Source of the DNA: Sphingobacterium paucimobilis HER1398
Lineage (GTDB): Bacteria > Bacteroidota > Bacteroidia > Sphingobacteriales > Sphingobacteriaceae
DNA: 64,000 bases
Assembly: GCF_000416985.1 (NCBI RefSeq)
Contig: NZ_ATDL01000018.1
Location: 157,980 to 221,979 of the forward strand
Direction: 5' to 3'
This document shows positions 10,101-17,683 of this stretch, one piece after another (the first letter of the stretch is position 1; the number at the start of each line of letters is the position of its first letter). Position numbers and translations under genes: made by a program. The notes under the pieces were generated by a model. The model searched no databases. It was not told the DNA's origin and worked only from the letters and a program-made list of their open reading frames with translations.

Positions 10101-10648
10101 TGTGGCTTGTAGCCCAGATAGCTGATCTGTAAATGCACCGGAAACTTGGCTGCCGTTATCCTGAAACTTCCTTTAGCATCCGTTACTACTGTCGCATACT
10201 TGCCCGAGCTGCTGTATTTAATAATAGCTCCAGCAATAGCCTCTCCCTTTTCATCAATAATACGCCCTACTACATCCTGTTTTACCGCTTTCCGCATATT
10301 ATTTGGGTTAGACTTAATGATCACGGTTTTCTTGTGCAGGGTATAGTCCAAGGGTAATCCTTCAAAAAGGGCATCCAGCACCTCTTTGATATCTCCTTTG
10401 ACCGATACATCCACACGTGTACCCGAAAAATCGCCTCCCTCCCAGAAAAAATGATAACCACTGTCCTTTTTTAAGGATTCAAAAATCTGGCTCAGACTTT
10501 TCTGTTTGGCCTCTACATTCAACGTTTGTGCATACGAAAATCCGGGTGTACTCTGCATGAGATACAGACAGAATAAAGCTGTACCAACCTGTTTTACTAC
10601 AGGAATACCGCTCCATCTCCAGTTTTTTCTAAAAGTAAACTGCTTCAT
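7148..10648 (-). CDS. SusC/RagA TonB-linked outer-membrane transporter with STN domain
   Basis: Large TonB-dependent barrel (1166 residues) that imports a nutrient together with the adjacent SusD. Order of domains: signal peptide to about residue 40, STN (secretin/TonB N-terminal) domain about 42-112, carboxypeptidase-regulatory-like beta-sandwich about 125-205, plug domain (ETQIEDVDIVYTGYQ TonB-box region, then LDNILENSVPGL, and AAAAAIWGSQASNGVIVITTKKG), then the beta-barrel to a C-terminal aromatic strand FGLNFTL. The STN domain implies signalling to the FecR anti-sigma factor encoded 26 bp upstream, so transport and transcription of this operon are probably coupled. Substrate unknown. Confidence 0.94.
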   Translation of the reverse strand: MKQFTFRKNWRWSGIPVVKQVGTALFCLYLMQSTPGFSYAQTLNVEAKQKSLSQIFESLKKDSGYHFFWEGGDFSGTRVDVSVKGDIKEVLDALFEGLPLDYTLHKKTVIIKSNPNNMRKAVKQDVVGRIIDEKGEAIAGAIIKYSSSGKYATVVTDAKGSFRITAAKFPVHLQISYLGYKPQDYVVEAANQPVLVQLRVAETQIEDVDIVYTGYQSISRENTTGASAGVKEEEIERRNNSSLDNILENSVPGLNSYTTPDGKADMRVRGGSSLRAGTAPLMVVDGFPATIMPDVNEITDIRVLKDAAAAAIWGSQASNGVIVITTKKGKIGGPVIQYAGNLRVQMRPDYSALQRANAAQVIDYEKEQYDKGYINSSRFRGTSAGYSQSIGIINAYDRNEIDLAERDRQLGLLAEMDNQSQVDDLLLRNAVNQKHFLSISGGSDRFSYYTGANFDYSVAGTRGTQDKNMVLTNRMTYKLADFVSLRSNIAMEYGWGNQGYSSLMEEIRKLQPYQMLKDENGNLVNNYFGYNKIENDRLLGLGYLDYGMNLVQETNLANNRTSGFGVRSIFGLDWKIIDGLTVSNDFVYERLGGRQRNLNDEQSLFTRNLINRFTTYDATTKKYEKMIPIGDVLDVTNSSSRRIASRNQANYQKTLLDKHYINVLVGFDISKYITDDTQQRLLGYNDELNSSQDIDAKVLAKGIRDWENKLQSYYASSYNQMRFKENREYSFYSTLAYTYDRRYTISGSFRNDYSNLFGADPKLRKTPLWSVGGKWLAHNEAFFNTDFISELSFRTTVGVTGNFDRDGQTTTYLTATRFFNTIADSFVARLQTPPNDKLRWESTRTVNAGVDVGVLHNRFTLSLDYYDKYSYDLLGSQTLDPTVGLTNASINAAELSNKGLELGLTAGIIRNKEFSWDTRVNFAYNKSNVLYNRITDTNPVINRPRNVVPYLEGYERESLWSYRWAGLDEQGRPQTYDENGDKVLEPVLASLELNGTSRPLYSGSWNNEFMYKGFNLSIFTVFNAGQKARMEMPSMDGYATNSAYNNKIANRWKQAGDEQKTDIPALVSQDDFDEYGQSIMRLATLSSNSVFDASFLRIREIQLGYTVSDRKILRQLPFKSIRAVAQINNVYLWKANKSGIDPEAVSGATYQLPQPKVVTFGLNFTL

Positions 10649-10674
10649 AAAATACGATTAGATTAGAATTATTA

Positions 10675-11832
10675 TTATTGTGTTAGTTTTACAACCATTT
10701 GATTGTCTCTGTTATAAACGCGGTACTTCATCTTATCCTGTATCAGGATATCCAACACCTCATTGAGTGTATATGATTTCGGGATATCACCATGATACTC
10801 TCCCTTAGGAATTCCCTGCTCTATCTCAAAGCGTATAGGATACCATCGTGCCAGCTGTTGACATACCTCTTCCAGTGAGGCCCCATGGAAACTAAAGTAA
10901 CCGTCACGCCAAGTCTGCGGCTCAGACTCGCTGATATTTTTGAAATCAAGGAGATTATTTTCCCGGTTAAACAGACCTTGTTGCCCCGGTTTGAGCAACA
11001 CTGTTTTGTCCGTTCGATCCGAAGCATTCAGCGTCTGTAATTTGACCGATCCCTCGTAAAGACTCGTACTCGAGACCGGTTCGTCTACGTAGCTCTTAAT
11101 CCGAAACTTAGTTCCTAATACCTCAACTACCTGTTTCTCTGAATGCACTTGAAATGTAGCGAAATGATGGGCATCGATGGGTTGTTTGGCCACCTCAAAG
11201 TATGCCTCTCCCTGCAAAAATACAGTTCTGTCCTTACTGCCCAATTGCTTCGCAAATGTCAGTTCCGAAGCTGCATTCAACCAGACCTTCGAACCATCCG
11301 GCAATAATATTTTACTCTCCGTACCTATTGGTGTACGTACCGTATGCTTAGCATTCACCTCCTCGGCTACGCCCTCTCGGTATTCATAGGCGATATAACC
11401 ATCCTCGGTTTTATAGAGCAGCAAGTCCTCCGACAGCAAGGTATCACCAACTGCTATCGTGTTGATCGAAATAGACTTATTATCAGCCGTAATAAACTGA
11501 GCAGATGCGGCTGTATCCACTTTCACAATCAGTGGCTCTTCTTTCGATTGCTCCGGTTCCATACGAAGTACTGCCGTACCTATTCCCACCAACAGCACTA
11601 CTGCCGCTGCCGCCCATTTGTACCAAGGCTTGATAACAGAAATACGCTTCTCGCTTACTTCTGGTAATTGACGACCAATACGATCCAATCGAAACTGCAT
11701 TTCCGCTTCGTCGATAAAAGCAGGCTCCTGGGCACGGTTATTATACCAGCGGTATAGTGCATACCGTTCCTCCTCGGAGATATCTCCGCTATTATATTTC
11801 GCTATTAATTTCTGTACTTCTTCAGGTATCAT
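10675..11832 (-). CDS. FecR-family anti-sigma regulator with DUF4974
   Basis: Inner-membrane anti-sigma factor that relays the signal from the SusC STN domain to the adjacent ECF sigma factor. From the ATG at 11,832 (MIPEEVQ) it has 385 residues; a longer frame would need a TTG start and adds nothing family-like. A short cytoplasmic N-terminal region with two tryptophan/tyrosine-containing helices (RYALYRWYNN) precedes one membrane segment near residues 70-90 (WAAAAVVLLVGIGTAVL). The FecR domain follows (VRTPIGTESKILLPDGSKVWLNAASELTF near 180) and a C-terminal DUF4974 domain (about 315-385). It lies between the sigma gene and susC, the standard order. Confidence 0.92.
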   Translation of the reverse strand: MIPEEVQKLIAKYNSGDISEEERYALYRWYNNRAQEPAFIDEAEMQFRLDRIGRQLPEVSEKRISVIKPWYKWAAAAVVLLVGIGTAVLRMEPEQSKEEPLIVKVDTAASAQFITADNKSISINTIAVGDTLLSEDLLLYKTEDGYIAYEYREGVAEEVNAKHTVRTPIGTESKILLPDGSKVWLNAASELTFAKQLGSKDRTVFLQGEAYFEVAKQPIDAHHFATFQVHSEKQVVEVLGTKFRIKSYVDEPVSSTSLYEGSVKLQTLNASDRTDKTVLLKPGQQGLFNRENNLLDFKNISESEPQTWRDGYFSFHGASLEEVCQQLARWYPIRFEIEQGIPKGEYHGDIPKSYTLNEVLDILIQDKMKYRVYNRDNQMVVKLTQ

Positions 11833-11906
11833 GGTCAATGATAAAAATTGCTTATATAGATAAAACAATTTTAACGACCAAAGGATATATAAGAGTTTGA
11901 GAATTA

Positions 11907-12476
11907 TTAACCAACAACCATTAAAGTAATGATTACCAGTATATTATTTTTCAATATTTTTAAAGCTTTGGACACTTGTAGTTTCGATGTTCCTTCGGTG
12001 ATCTGCAAAAGAGCAGCTATTTCCTTATGGCTAAGGCCTTCTTTTCTGCTCAGCAGAAAGATTTCTTGCATACGCTGGGGCAGCTTCTTGATTTCGGTCT
12101 CGATGATCGTCGCAAGTTCCTTTTCTAACACCCACTGATCCGAAGCCTCCACATCTATTTTTTGCTGATAAACTGCATGTTCCAGATACTTCTCGATTAC
12201 TTTATCATGCTTCAACTTGTTGAGCACCCTATTGCGCGTCATACTATAGAGGTACCCCGAGATACCGATACCATCAGGAATAAGCGCTCTTTTTTCCCAA
12301 AGATCGGTATACACCTCCTGTATCACATCTTCCGTATCATCCATATCTCGCAATATGGCATAGGCATGCCTGAACAGCAATTCCCGATATTGTTTGAAAG
12401 CCATATCAAATGCCAAACCGTTCCCCTCTTTAATGAGTTGACCCAAGTTCTCTTCTTTGATAACAGGAGATTTCAT
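11907..12476 (-). CDS. ECF-type RNA polymerase sigma-70 factor
   Basis: Bacteroidota-type extracytoplasmic-function sigma factor, about 189 residues from the ATG at 12,476 (MKSPVIKEE). Region 2 contains FRHAYAILRDMDDTEDVIQEVYTDLWEKR, with the conserved DxEDxIQExF-like core; region 4 contains LPQRMQEIFLLSRKEGLSHKEIAALLQITEGTSK, a helix-turn-helix for -35 recognition. It heads SusCD locus 1 and is presumably held inactive by the FecR protein encoded downstream until the transporter signals. The C-terminal LKNNILVIITLMVVG tail is hydrophobic, a common oddity of this sigma family. No promoter consensus is clear upstream. Confidence 0.92.
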   Translation of the reverse strand: MKSPVIKEENLGQLIKEGNGLAFDMAFKQYRELLFRHAYAILRDMDDTEDVIQEVYTDLWEKRALIPDGIGISGYLYSMTRNRVLNKLKHDKVIEKYLEHAVYQQKIDVEASDQWVLEKELATIIETEIKKLPQRMQEIFLLSRKEGLSHKEIAALLQITEGTSKLQVSKALKILKNNILVIITLMVVG

Positions 12477-12553
12477 ATCGCTCAGGATAAGTTTTGGATT
12501 AGTAATAAATGCATATAAAGTGCCAAACTTAGTAAATGAGCGAAGAAAATACA

Positions 12554-12587
12554 AGAAAGCCGCACTTCTTTCGAAATACGGCTTTCT
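12554..12587 (-). terminator. Terminator of SusCD locus 2
   Basis: AGAAAGCCG at 12,554-12,562 pairs with CGGCTTTCT at 12,579-12,587, followed on the minus strand by a T-rich stretch. It lies 20 bp beyond the last gene of locus 2 and just before the sigma gene of locus 1. Confidence 0.65.
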
Positions 12588-12607
12588 GACACAACTTAAT
12601 AAACTAC

Positions 12608-13732
12608 TTACTCGCCATAAATATGGATATCTCCAAACACGGCATAAGTTTTACTAGCCCTTAACATGTCTATACGAATATATCTTGCGGTATGAACGTA
12701 AGGCAATAGATACATTTGTTCGCCCTCTACTGTACGATTAAACTCAACCTGGAAAATCGGATTGGGGTCTTTACTTGCATTTGCGTATACATACTTATCA
12801 GCAAAAGTGACACCATCGGTACTCAAAGAAATATTATTGTCCCAAGAAGAATAATCCTCATCTCCAAATTTTCGACTAAGACTCAAGCCCTGTATCTTAT
12901 GTTCACGTTTCAGATCGATAATGACATAATGAGGATATTTGACCGCCGTTCCAGAAACCTTGGTCCTCCAGTACGTTCTCGGATTACCATCCAGCAGATT
13001 TGTGGCTGGAGCCTGCTCCGATACCGTCTCTTCCGAGGACGCCACAATCGTCCAACCATCATTCTCTATCCTTTTAAATCCTAGTGCAGGTCTCACAGTA
13101 AAAGTTTTTACCCTCGTATTTATATTGTTATCATATTTTACCTGAACTAACATTGTATAATTATTATTCATGTCGAGATTCGGTATCGTGTATTCCCTAA
13201 TGAGGCGATCCGCTTCCAACTCTAGGGACTTATCATCATATTTAATCTCAATAATTGCGGATAGATCCTTAGAGTTTTCCCATACGACACGCGCACCACC
13301 TCCGCCCCCATAAATTTGGATACCATTCAGCAGTTTCTCTAACTCATCACTAGGAGCGAGCTCCACGAGCTTACGGCCTTTTACACTCATCTCCTCGGCA
13401 AACTCATTAGATACAGAAGAAAAAGCTCTTACAAAAAACTTATAGACAGCATCGCTCTTTAAATTGACCGCTATCGACGAATACTTCTCTGAAATTGGTT
13501 CTACAATGATAATCTTTTCACCTCCTTCCAAATAACTGACTTCCACCTTATCATAAGTCCTATCACTAGGGTTCTCCCATATCAACCGTACTCCGGTATC
13601 AGCAGATTCGGCCATCAGGCCTATAACTCCCAATAACCTATTATCTATAGATTCCTCCTCTTTATCTTTACAGCTAAATAAACTGATTCCGATCAACAAG
13701 ATCAAGAATCGTATTGCATAAGTCTGTTTCAT
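12608..13732 (-). CDS. Surface lipoprotein with DUF4998-like and discoidin (F5/8 type C) domains
   Basis: Lipoprotein of 374 residues (LFSCK lipobox, Cys about 21). Residues about 35-215 look like fibronectin/Ig-type modules of the DUF4998 kind (GVRLIWENPSDRTYDKVEVSY, repeated in VVWENSKDLSAIIEIKY). Residues about 225-374 form a discoidin-like carbohydrate-binding jelly roll, with ATNLLDGNPRTYWRT, PHYVIIDLK and a C-terminal ARYIRIDML strand. It is the last gene of SusCD locus 2 and starts one base after the stop of the SusE-like gene. A surface glycan- or lipid-binding role is the natural inference, since discoidin domains bind glycans or phospholipid headgroups. The ligand is unknown. Confidence 0.82.
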   Translation of the reverse strand: MKQTYAIRFLILLIGISLFSCKDKEEESIDNRLLGVIGLMAESADTGVRLIWENPSDRTYDKVEVSYLEGGEKIIIVEPISEKYSSIAVNLKSDAVYKFFVRAFSSVSNEFAEEMSVKGRKLVELAPSDELEKLLNGIQIYGGGGGARVVWENSKDLSAIIEIKYDDKSLELEADRLIREYTIPNLDMNNNYTMLVQVKYDNNINTRVKTFTVRPALGFKRIENDGWTIVASSEETVSEQAPATNLLDGNPRTYWRTKVSGTAVKYPHYVIIDLKREHKIQGLSLSRKFGDEDYSSWDNNISLSTDGVTFADKYVYANASKDPNPIFQVEFNRTVEGEQMYLLPYVHTARYIRIDMLRASKTYAVFGDIHIYGE

Positions 13733-13733
13733 T

Positions 13734-14858
13734 TTAGTTTATTTTAACAAATTTCACTTTCATACTTTCTACATCCAGCTCCACATCATAGCGTCCTGTC
13801 TGTTCCGCTGTTACTCGCCACTTCCAATCTTTCAACATACTCACCATCACATCCAAATCTCTATCAATAGAACCATCTGGTTTCATCGGACGAAGCTGCA
13901 AAGTACCTGAAGAGAAGTTGGCCTCTGTTGAAAACTTAAGTTCACCTGCCACTAAATTCGTTGTTGTTCGACAAATATGAGGACGATTAGGATCCCATGT
14001 CATCAACACAGGATTAGTCCATAGCGTAGGTGTAGCCGACCCTCCAAAATATATATTTGCATAAGGCACCTCTTGAATCGCAATACGCAGATTAGTTCTG
14101 TCAAACAGCACAGCATAGATTCCGTCCTTAGGTATTTCAAACCGATCAACACCTTCACCATTGTCCTCATTTACTTCTATCACGCTACCTCCTTCCCCTT
14201 TACCAAAAGATGGGAACTCCACATCCATTACTTTAGCAATCAAAAACTCTCCTTTTTGCAGCTTTCCTCGCCAAGAATAAAGCTCTCCTGGCACAACTTC
14301 ATTCATTTCGGAACTAGTACCTGCCGATATTACATCTCCATAGATGAATAAAGGCTTCGATTCTACATCAAACGGTTTAATAATTACATCACGTGTAGAA
14401 TAGAGCGGTTTGATAAATTTATCATCCGAACTCACCTGTGCAATCACCCTTATACTGACTGACACCTCACCTGTACCTTGTACTTTCCACTTCTCTCGCA
14501 GTATACGCTCCAGCTCTTCATGCGTAAAGCTTATAAAAAACTGTTCTTTAGCCACTTCTATAGTAGGAATGGCTGTTGTAAATCCATTTTCAGTTACATC
14601 CATCTTAAACAGATATTTAACCGGATACAATGCTTCAATGTCTTTTAGGGGTTCCCATGTTACCAACAAGGCCTGCACCCTACGTTTCGTAGGATCCAAC
14701 TCGATTTTCTTTGCAGACACCTCCAGTACAATAGCGTCATCCACTCGATATTGACTGACCAAGTCTTCAAATGGTTCGAAAAGATTTGCTTCCTCTTTAC
14801 AACCAAAGAAAAGCAGGACGATAACGAATAAATATATTTTCTTCATCAGTTTCATCAT
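13734..14858 (-). CDS. SusE/SusF-like outer-membrane lipoprotein
   Basis: Predicted surface lipoprotein of about 374 residues. The preferred start is the ATG pair at 14,858/14,855; a GTG further upstream is less likely because it overlaps the previous gene. Lipobox FFGC gives a lipidated Cys near residue 20. The N-terminal half resembles Ig-like SusE domains (ALLVTWEPLKDIEALYPVKYLFKMD), and the C-terminal half has two beta-sandwich segments like the SusE/SusF starch-binding folds (LWTNPVLMTWDPNRPHI and WKWRVTAEQTGRYDVELDVESMKVKFVK). The position after SusD and the EEP gene supports accessory ligand capture. Sequence similarity is weak, so the family call is moderate. Confidence 0.7.
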   Translation of the reverse strand: MMKLMKKIYLFVIVLLFFGCKEEANLFEPFEDLVSQYRVDDAIVLEVSAKKIELDPTKRRVQALLVTWEPLKDIEALYPVKYLFKMDVTENGFTTAIPTIEVAKEQFFISFTHEELERILREKWKVQGTGEVSVSIRVIAQVSSDDKFIKPLYSTRDVIIKPFDVESKPLFIYGDVISAGTSSEMNEVVPGELYSWRGKLQKGEFLIAKVMDVEFPSFGKGEGGSVIEVNEDNGEGVDRFEIPKDGIYAVLFDRTNLRIAIQEVPYANIYFGGSATPTLWTNPVLMTWDPNRPHICRTTTNLVAGELKFSTEANFSSGTLQLRPMKPDGSIDRDLDVMVSMLKDWKWRVTAEQTGRYDVELDVESMKVKFVKIN

Positions 14859-14862
14859 AAAA

Positions 14863-15774
14863 TTAAAACTCAATATCAACACTTACAGGCAGGTGATCTG
14901 AAGCAATATTACCTGTTGTAAAGTCATCATCGATAACTTTATAACCGAGCACCTTTATAGACTTATTCACTAAAACATAGTCAATTCTCGACGTTGGCAC
15001 CTTAGTAAGGTCATAGTCATAAAACGTACCTACAGGCCCCACTGCTGGACTAGTTGTCACTGTTTTGGAATCCCATAGTACCGAAGAACTAGTCAGCGTG
15101 GTCAATACATCCGTTGTAGGCTCTGCATTGAGATCGCCTGTCATTACCGCAGGATTATCTCCCGCGATCTCCTTGATCTTCTCTAACATCAACTTGGAAG
15201 ACTCCAATCGTGCCACTGCTCCTTGATGATCATAGTGTACATTAAAGAAAAAGAAGATTTTTCCACTGACCAATTCCTTAAACTGAATCCATGTACAAAT
15301 ACGATTTATATTGGCGTCCCAACCCTTCGAAGGCACAGCAGGTGTTTCAGACAGCCAAAAGGACCCTGTACTTAAGACATTGAATTTGTCTTTTCTAAAA
15401 AGAATGCCTGAGGTCTCCCCTTTTAACTTGCCGTCATCCCTTCCCACTGCGATATACTCATAATTTTTATCCATTACGATATCGTCCAATTGAGATATCA
15501 CTCCTTCTTGCGTACCCAATATATCAAATTCATGGGTATCAACTATCTTTCTGACCCATTGCTTTCGATTCGCCCAATCCTTTACCCCTAGATCACTGGA
15601 TGTGATCAGGCGCAGATTATAGCTTCCAACATGTAGTTTCAACTTATTTTCGTTTTCTGTGGGGATCTCATCGATACCATCCTCAAAGTCCCGTATCAAG
15701 CCCTCTTTGCCTCCGCAACTCAACGCAAAGAAAGCAACGATAAACAATATCCAATATTTCATTGTTGTCTTCAT
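14863..15774 (-). CDS. Endonuclease/exonuclease/phosphatase (EEP) family lipoprotein
   Basis: Exported hydrolase of the DNase I-like EEP superfamily, 303 residues with a LSCGG lipobox (Cys near 20). The superfamily's catalytic blocks appear in order: GSYNLR (about 51-56), TQEG (about 93), the NVHYDH block near 190, GDLNAEPT near 215, RIDYVLV near 265 and the terminal SDHLPV near 292. These supply the metal-binding Asn, Glu, Asp and His residues, so the enzyme looks intact. Members cleave phosphodiesters or phosphomonoesters in nucleic acids, sphingomyelin or inositol phosphates. It is fixed between SusD and a SusE-like protein in the operon, so it probably processes the imported substrate at the cell surface. 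Confidence 0.88.
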   Translation of the reverse strand: MKTTMKYWILFIVAFFALSCGGKEGLIRDFEDGIDEIPTENENKLKLHVGSYNLRLITSSDLGVKDWANRKQWVRKIVDTHEFDILGTQEGVISQLDDIVMDKNYEYIAVGRDDGKLKGETSGILFRKDKFNVLSTGSFWLSETPAVPSKGWDANINRICTWIQFKELVSGKIFFFFNVHYDHQGAVARLESSKLMLEKIKEIAGDNPAVMTGDLNAEPTTDVLTTLTSSSVLWDSKTVTTSPAVGPVGTFYDYDLTKVPTSRIDYVLVNKSIKVLGYKVIDDDFTTGNIASDHLPVSVDIEF

Positions 15775-15775
15775 T

Positions 15776-17671
15776 TTACCAATATTTATTCTGTACGAGA
15801 TTACTATTATTATCCAAGTAAGTCTGATAGATAGGCCATAGATAATTTCGTTTGCCGAAAGATCTAGTCATGTATGCCGTTCTTGTATAAAAACTATTAT
15901 TATTTGCACTTCGGTTCATGCCATAGATAGGCGTTTTAAAAATCTCCTCACCGATTTTCCATCTACGGATATCATTATAGCGAATATCGCCTTCCAGCGC
16001 AAACTCGACTCGGCGTTCTTTTCGAATCAGTTCTCGAACAGTTTCCTGATCACTTGCGACATTGATTTGATCGCTATTTGAACCATAGCTAGGTATCCCA
16101 GCCCTTTCCCTAATCAAATTCACATACTTCATAATATCAGGATTACCCGGATCAGACTCATTCAAAGCTTCGGCATAATTCAAATAAAACTCGCCCAGAC
16201 GCAAAATAATAGCTGGCTGATAAGGCACATTTCCATTTTTAGGATCCGCCTCCGGATTAATACCTTTTCTATTCAAATAGCCACTTTGTGGCGAATCATG
16301 TGTAGGCCCTCCATCCACACCACCGCTTTTAAAAGCAGTCTTACGGCCCGCACGAGGTATCCATTGGTTATCATGCCATAGAGTAATATAGAATCTAGGC
16401 TCCCGATTGATATACATATTATATGTTCCTACATCCGATACGAGACCTTCCGTCTTGGCGGCATCCCCGAGATTATATTTCGTATTGGGATAGATATTCG
16501 CAGCAGTTGAAAACCCCGTCTCCACATAACCTGAAGCCGGATTCACAATCGGACCACCATTAGCATCATAACCGGTAATCGGTGATCGTCCATTTTTCAT
16601 AAAAAAAGCATCGACCAAGTTCTGTGTCGAACCAAAATAACCTGAACCTCCAACAAATCCTCGCGGATTACCTATTGAATTGTACCAATTGCGCGCATTA
16701 GTAGCACGGCCAAAAATAATTTCTTTATTCACATTCGCAGTTTTCAAGAAAAGATTCTGAAAGGATAAAAAGGGATCTATTTTACCATTTCCATAAAACT
16801 CTTTGTATAACTCATAGTTACCTTGTTCCGCCAAATCCAAAAATTCGCGGGTCAAATCCGCTGCTCGCTTCCACTTATCAGCATCATAATTCTGTGGAAA
16901 AACAGCCTTACCATCGGGGTTTACTACATCTGCAAAGTCGGTATTACCATTGAACAGTGGCGATGCAGCATACAAAGCCAGCCGAGCACGTAGGGCCATA
17001 CATATCCCTTTATTGGGCCTTCCAAACATTTGATCGGGATTACTGTAGTTGACAGGGAGCAAAGTCGCTAATTCAGTGTATTCCTTGTCTAGCCATGCCA
17101 CAATCTCATCTACTGGAGTACGTGGTAGTACCATCTTTTCCAAAGGTGTATCCTGATAGAACATGGTAGTGACCAATGGAAACGCACCATATATTTCCAG
17201 CATTTTATGATAATAGAAAGCAATCAAAAAGCGTGCTTCCAATTTCATCTGTCGCACCATCTCCGCCGTTTGTCCTTGATCCTGCAGAGGCTTGACATTT
17301 TCAATAAACAACATTGCCGAACGCACATCTTTGTACGCATTGCCCCATATATCGATCGGCGGCTGCATTGTTGGGTTTACCCCTCCCTGATTATTGGCCA
17401 CAATCCATTTCCAGTATTCATTAAACTGTCCCATCGCTATCGCAATCTGGGCATCGTCAGTAAAAAAAACTGAACCCCATTGCCGCGTGTAATCCATCAA
17501 AGGATCGGGCACTTTATTATATACACCAGCCAACCATTCTTCTGTCCGTTGCCTATCGTTGAATACCATCTCCATAGTCAGGGCATCATCGGGCATCTTA
17601 TCTAAAAATTTGTTACAAGAACTCAGCACCAGGCTTCCTGTACACATACATATCCATATCAATTTTTTCAT
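15776..17671 (-). CDS. RagB/SusD family nutrient-uptake lipoprotein
   Basis: SusD partner of the adjacent SusC, 631 residues, longer than locus 1's SusD because of extra loops. Lipobox LSSCN (Cys about 19) is followed by KFLDKMPDDALTM, the usual SusD N-terminal motif. A helical TPR-like core (MKLEARFLIAFYYHKMLEIYGAFPL near 150) is followed by the C-terminal signature LRLGEFYLNYAEALNE and RKERRVEFALEGDIRYNDIRRW. The ARFLIAFYYHKMLEIYGAFPLV form is typical of SusD proteins linked to STN-type SusC. It lies 12 bp after susC and is followed by the EEP lipoprotein gene after 1 bp. Confidence 0.93.
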   Translation of the reverse strand: MKKLIWICMCTGSLVLSSCNKFLDKMPDDALTMEMVFNDRQRTEEWLAGVYNKVPDPLMDYTRQWGSVFFTDDAQIAIAMGQFNEYWKWIVANNQGGVNPTMQPPIDIWGNAYKDVRSAMLFIENVKPLQDQGQTAEMVRQMKLEARFLIAFYYHKMLEIYGAFPLVTTMFYQDTPLEKMVLPRTPVDEIVAWLDKEYTELATLLPVNYSNPDQMFGRPNKGICMALRARLALYAASPLFNGNTDFADVVNPDGKAVFPQNYDADKWKRAADLTREFLDLAEQGNYELYKEFYGNGKIDPFLSFQNLFLKTANVNKEIIFGRATNARNWYNSIGNPRGFVGGSGYFGSTQNLVDAFFMKNGRSPITGYDANGGPIVNPASGYVETGFSTAANIYPNTKYNLGDAAKTEGLVSDVGTYNMYINREPRFYITLWHDNQWIPRAGRKTAFKSGGVDGGPTHDSPQSGYLNRKGINPEADPKNGNVPYQPAIILRLGEFYLNYAEALNESDPGNPDIMKYVNLIRERAGIPSYGSNSDQINVASDQETVRELIRKERRVEFALEGDIRYNDIRRWKIGEEIFKTPIYGMNRSANNNSFYTRTAYMTRSFGKRNYLWPIYQTYLDNNSNLVQNKYW

Positions 17672-17683
17672 GTCAGTCTCTTT

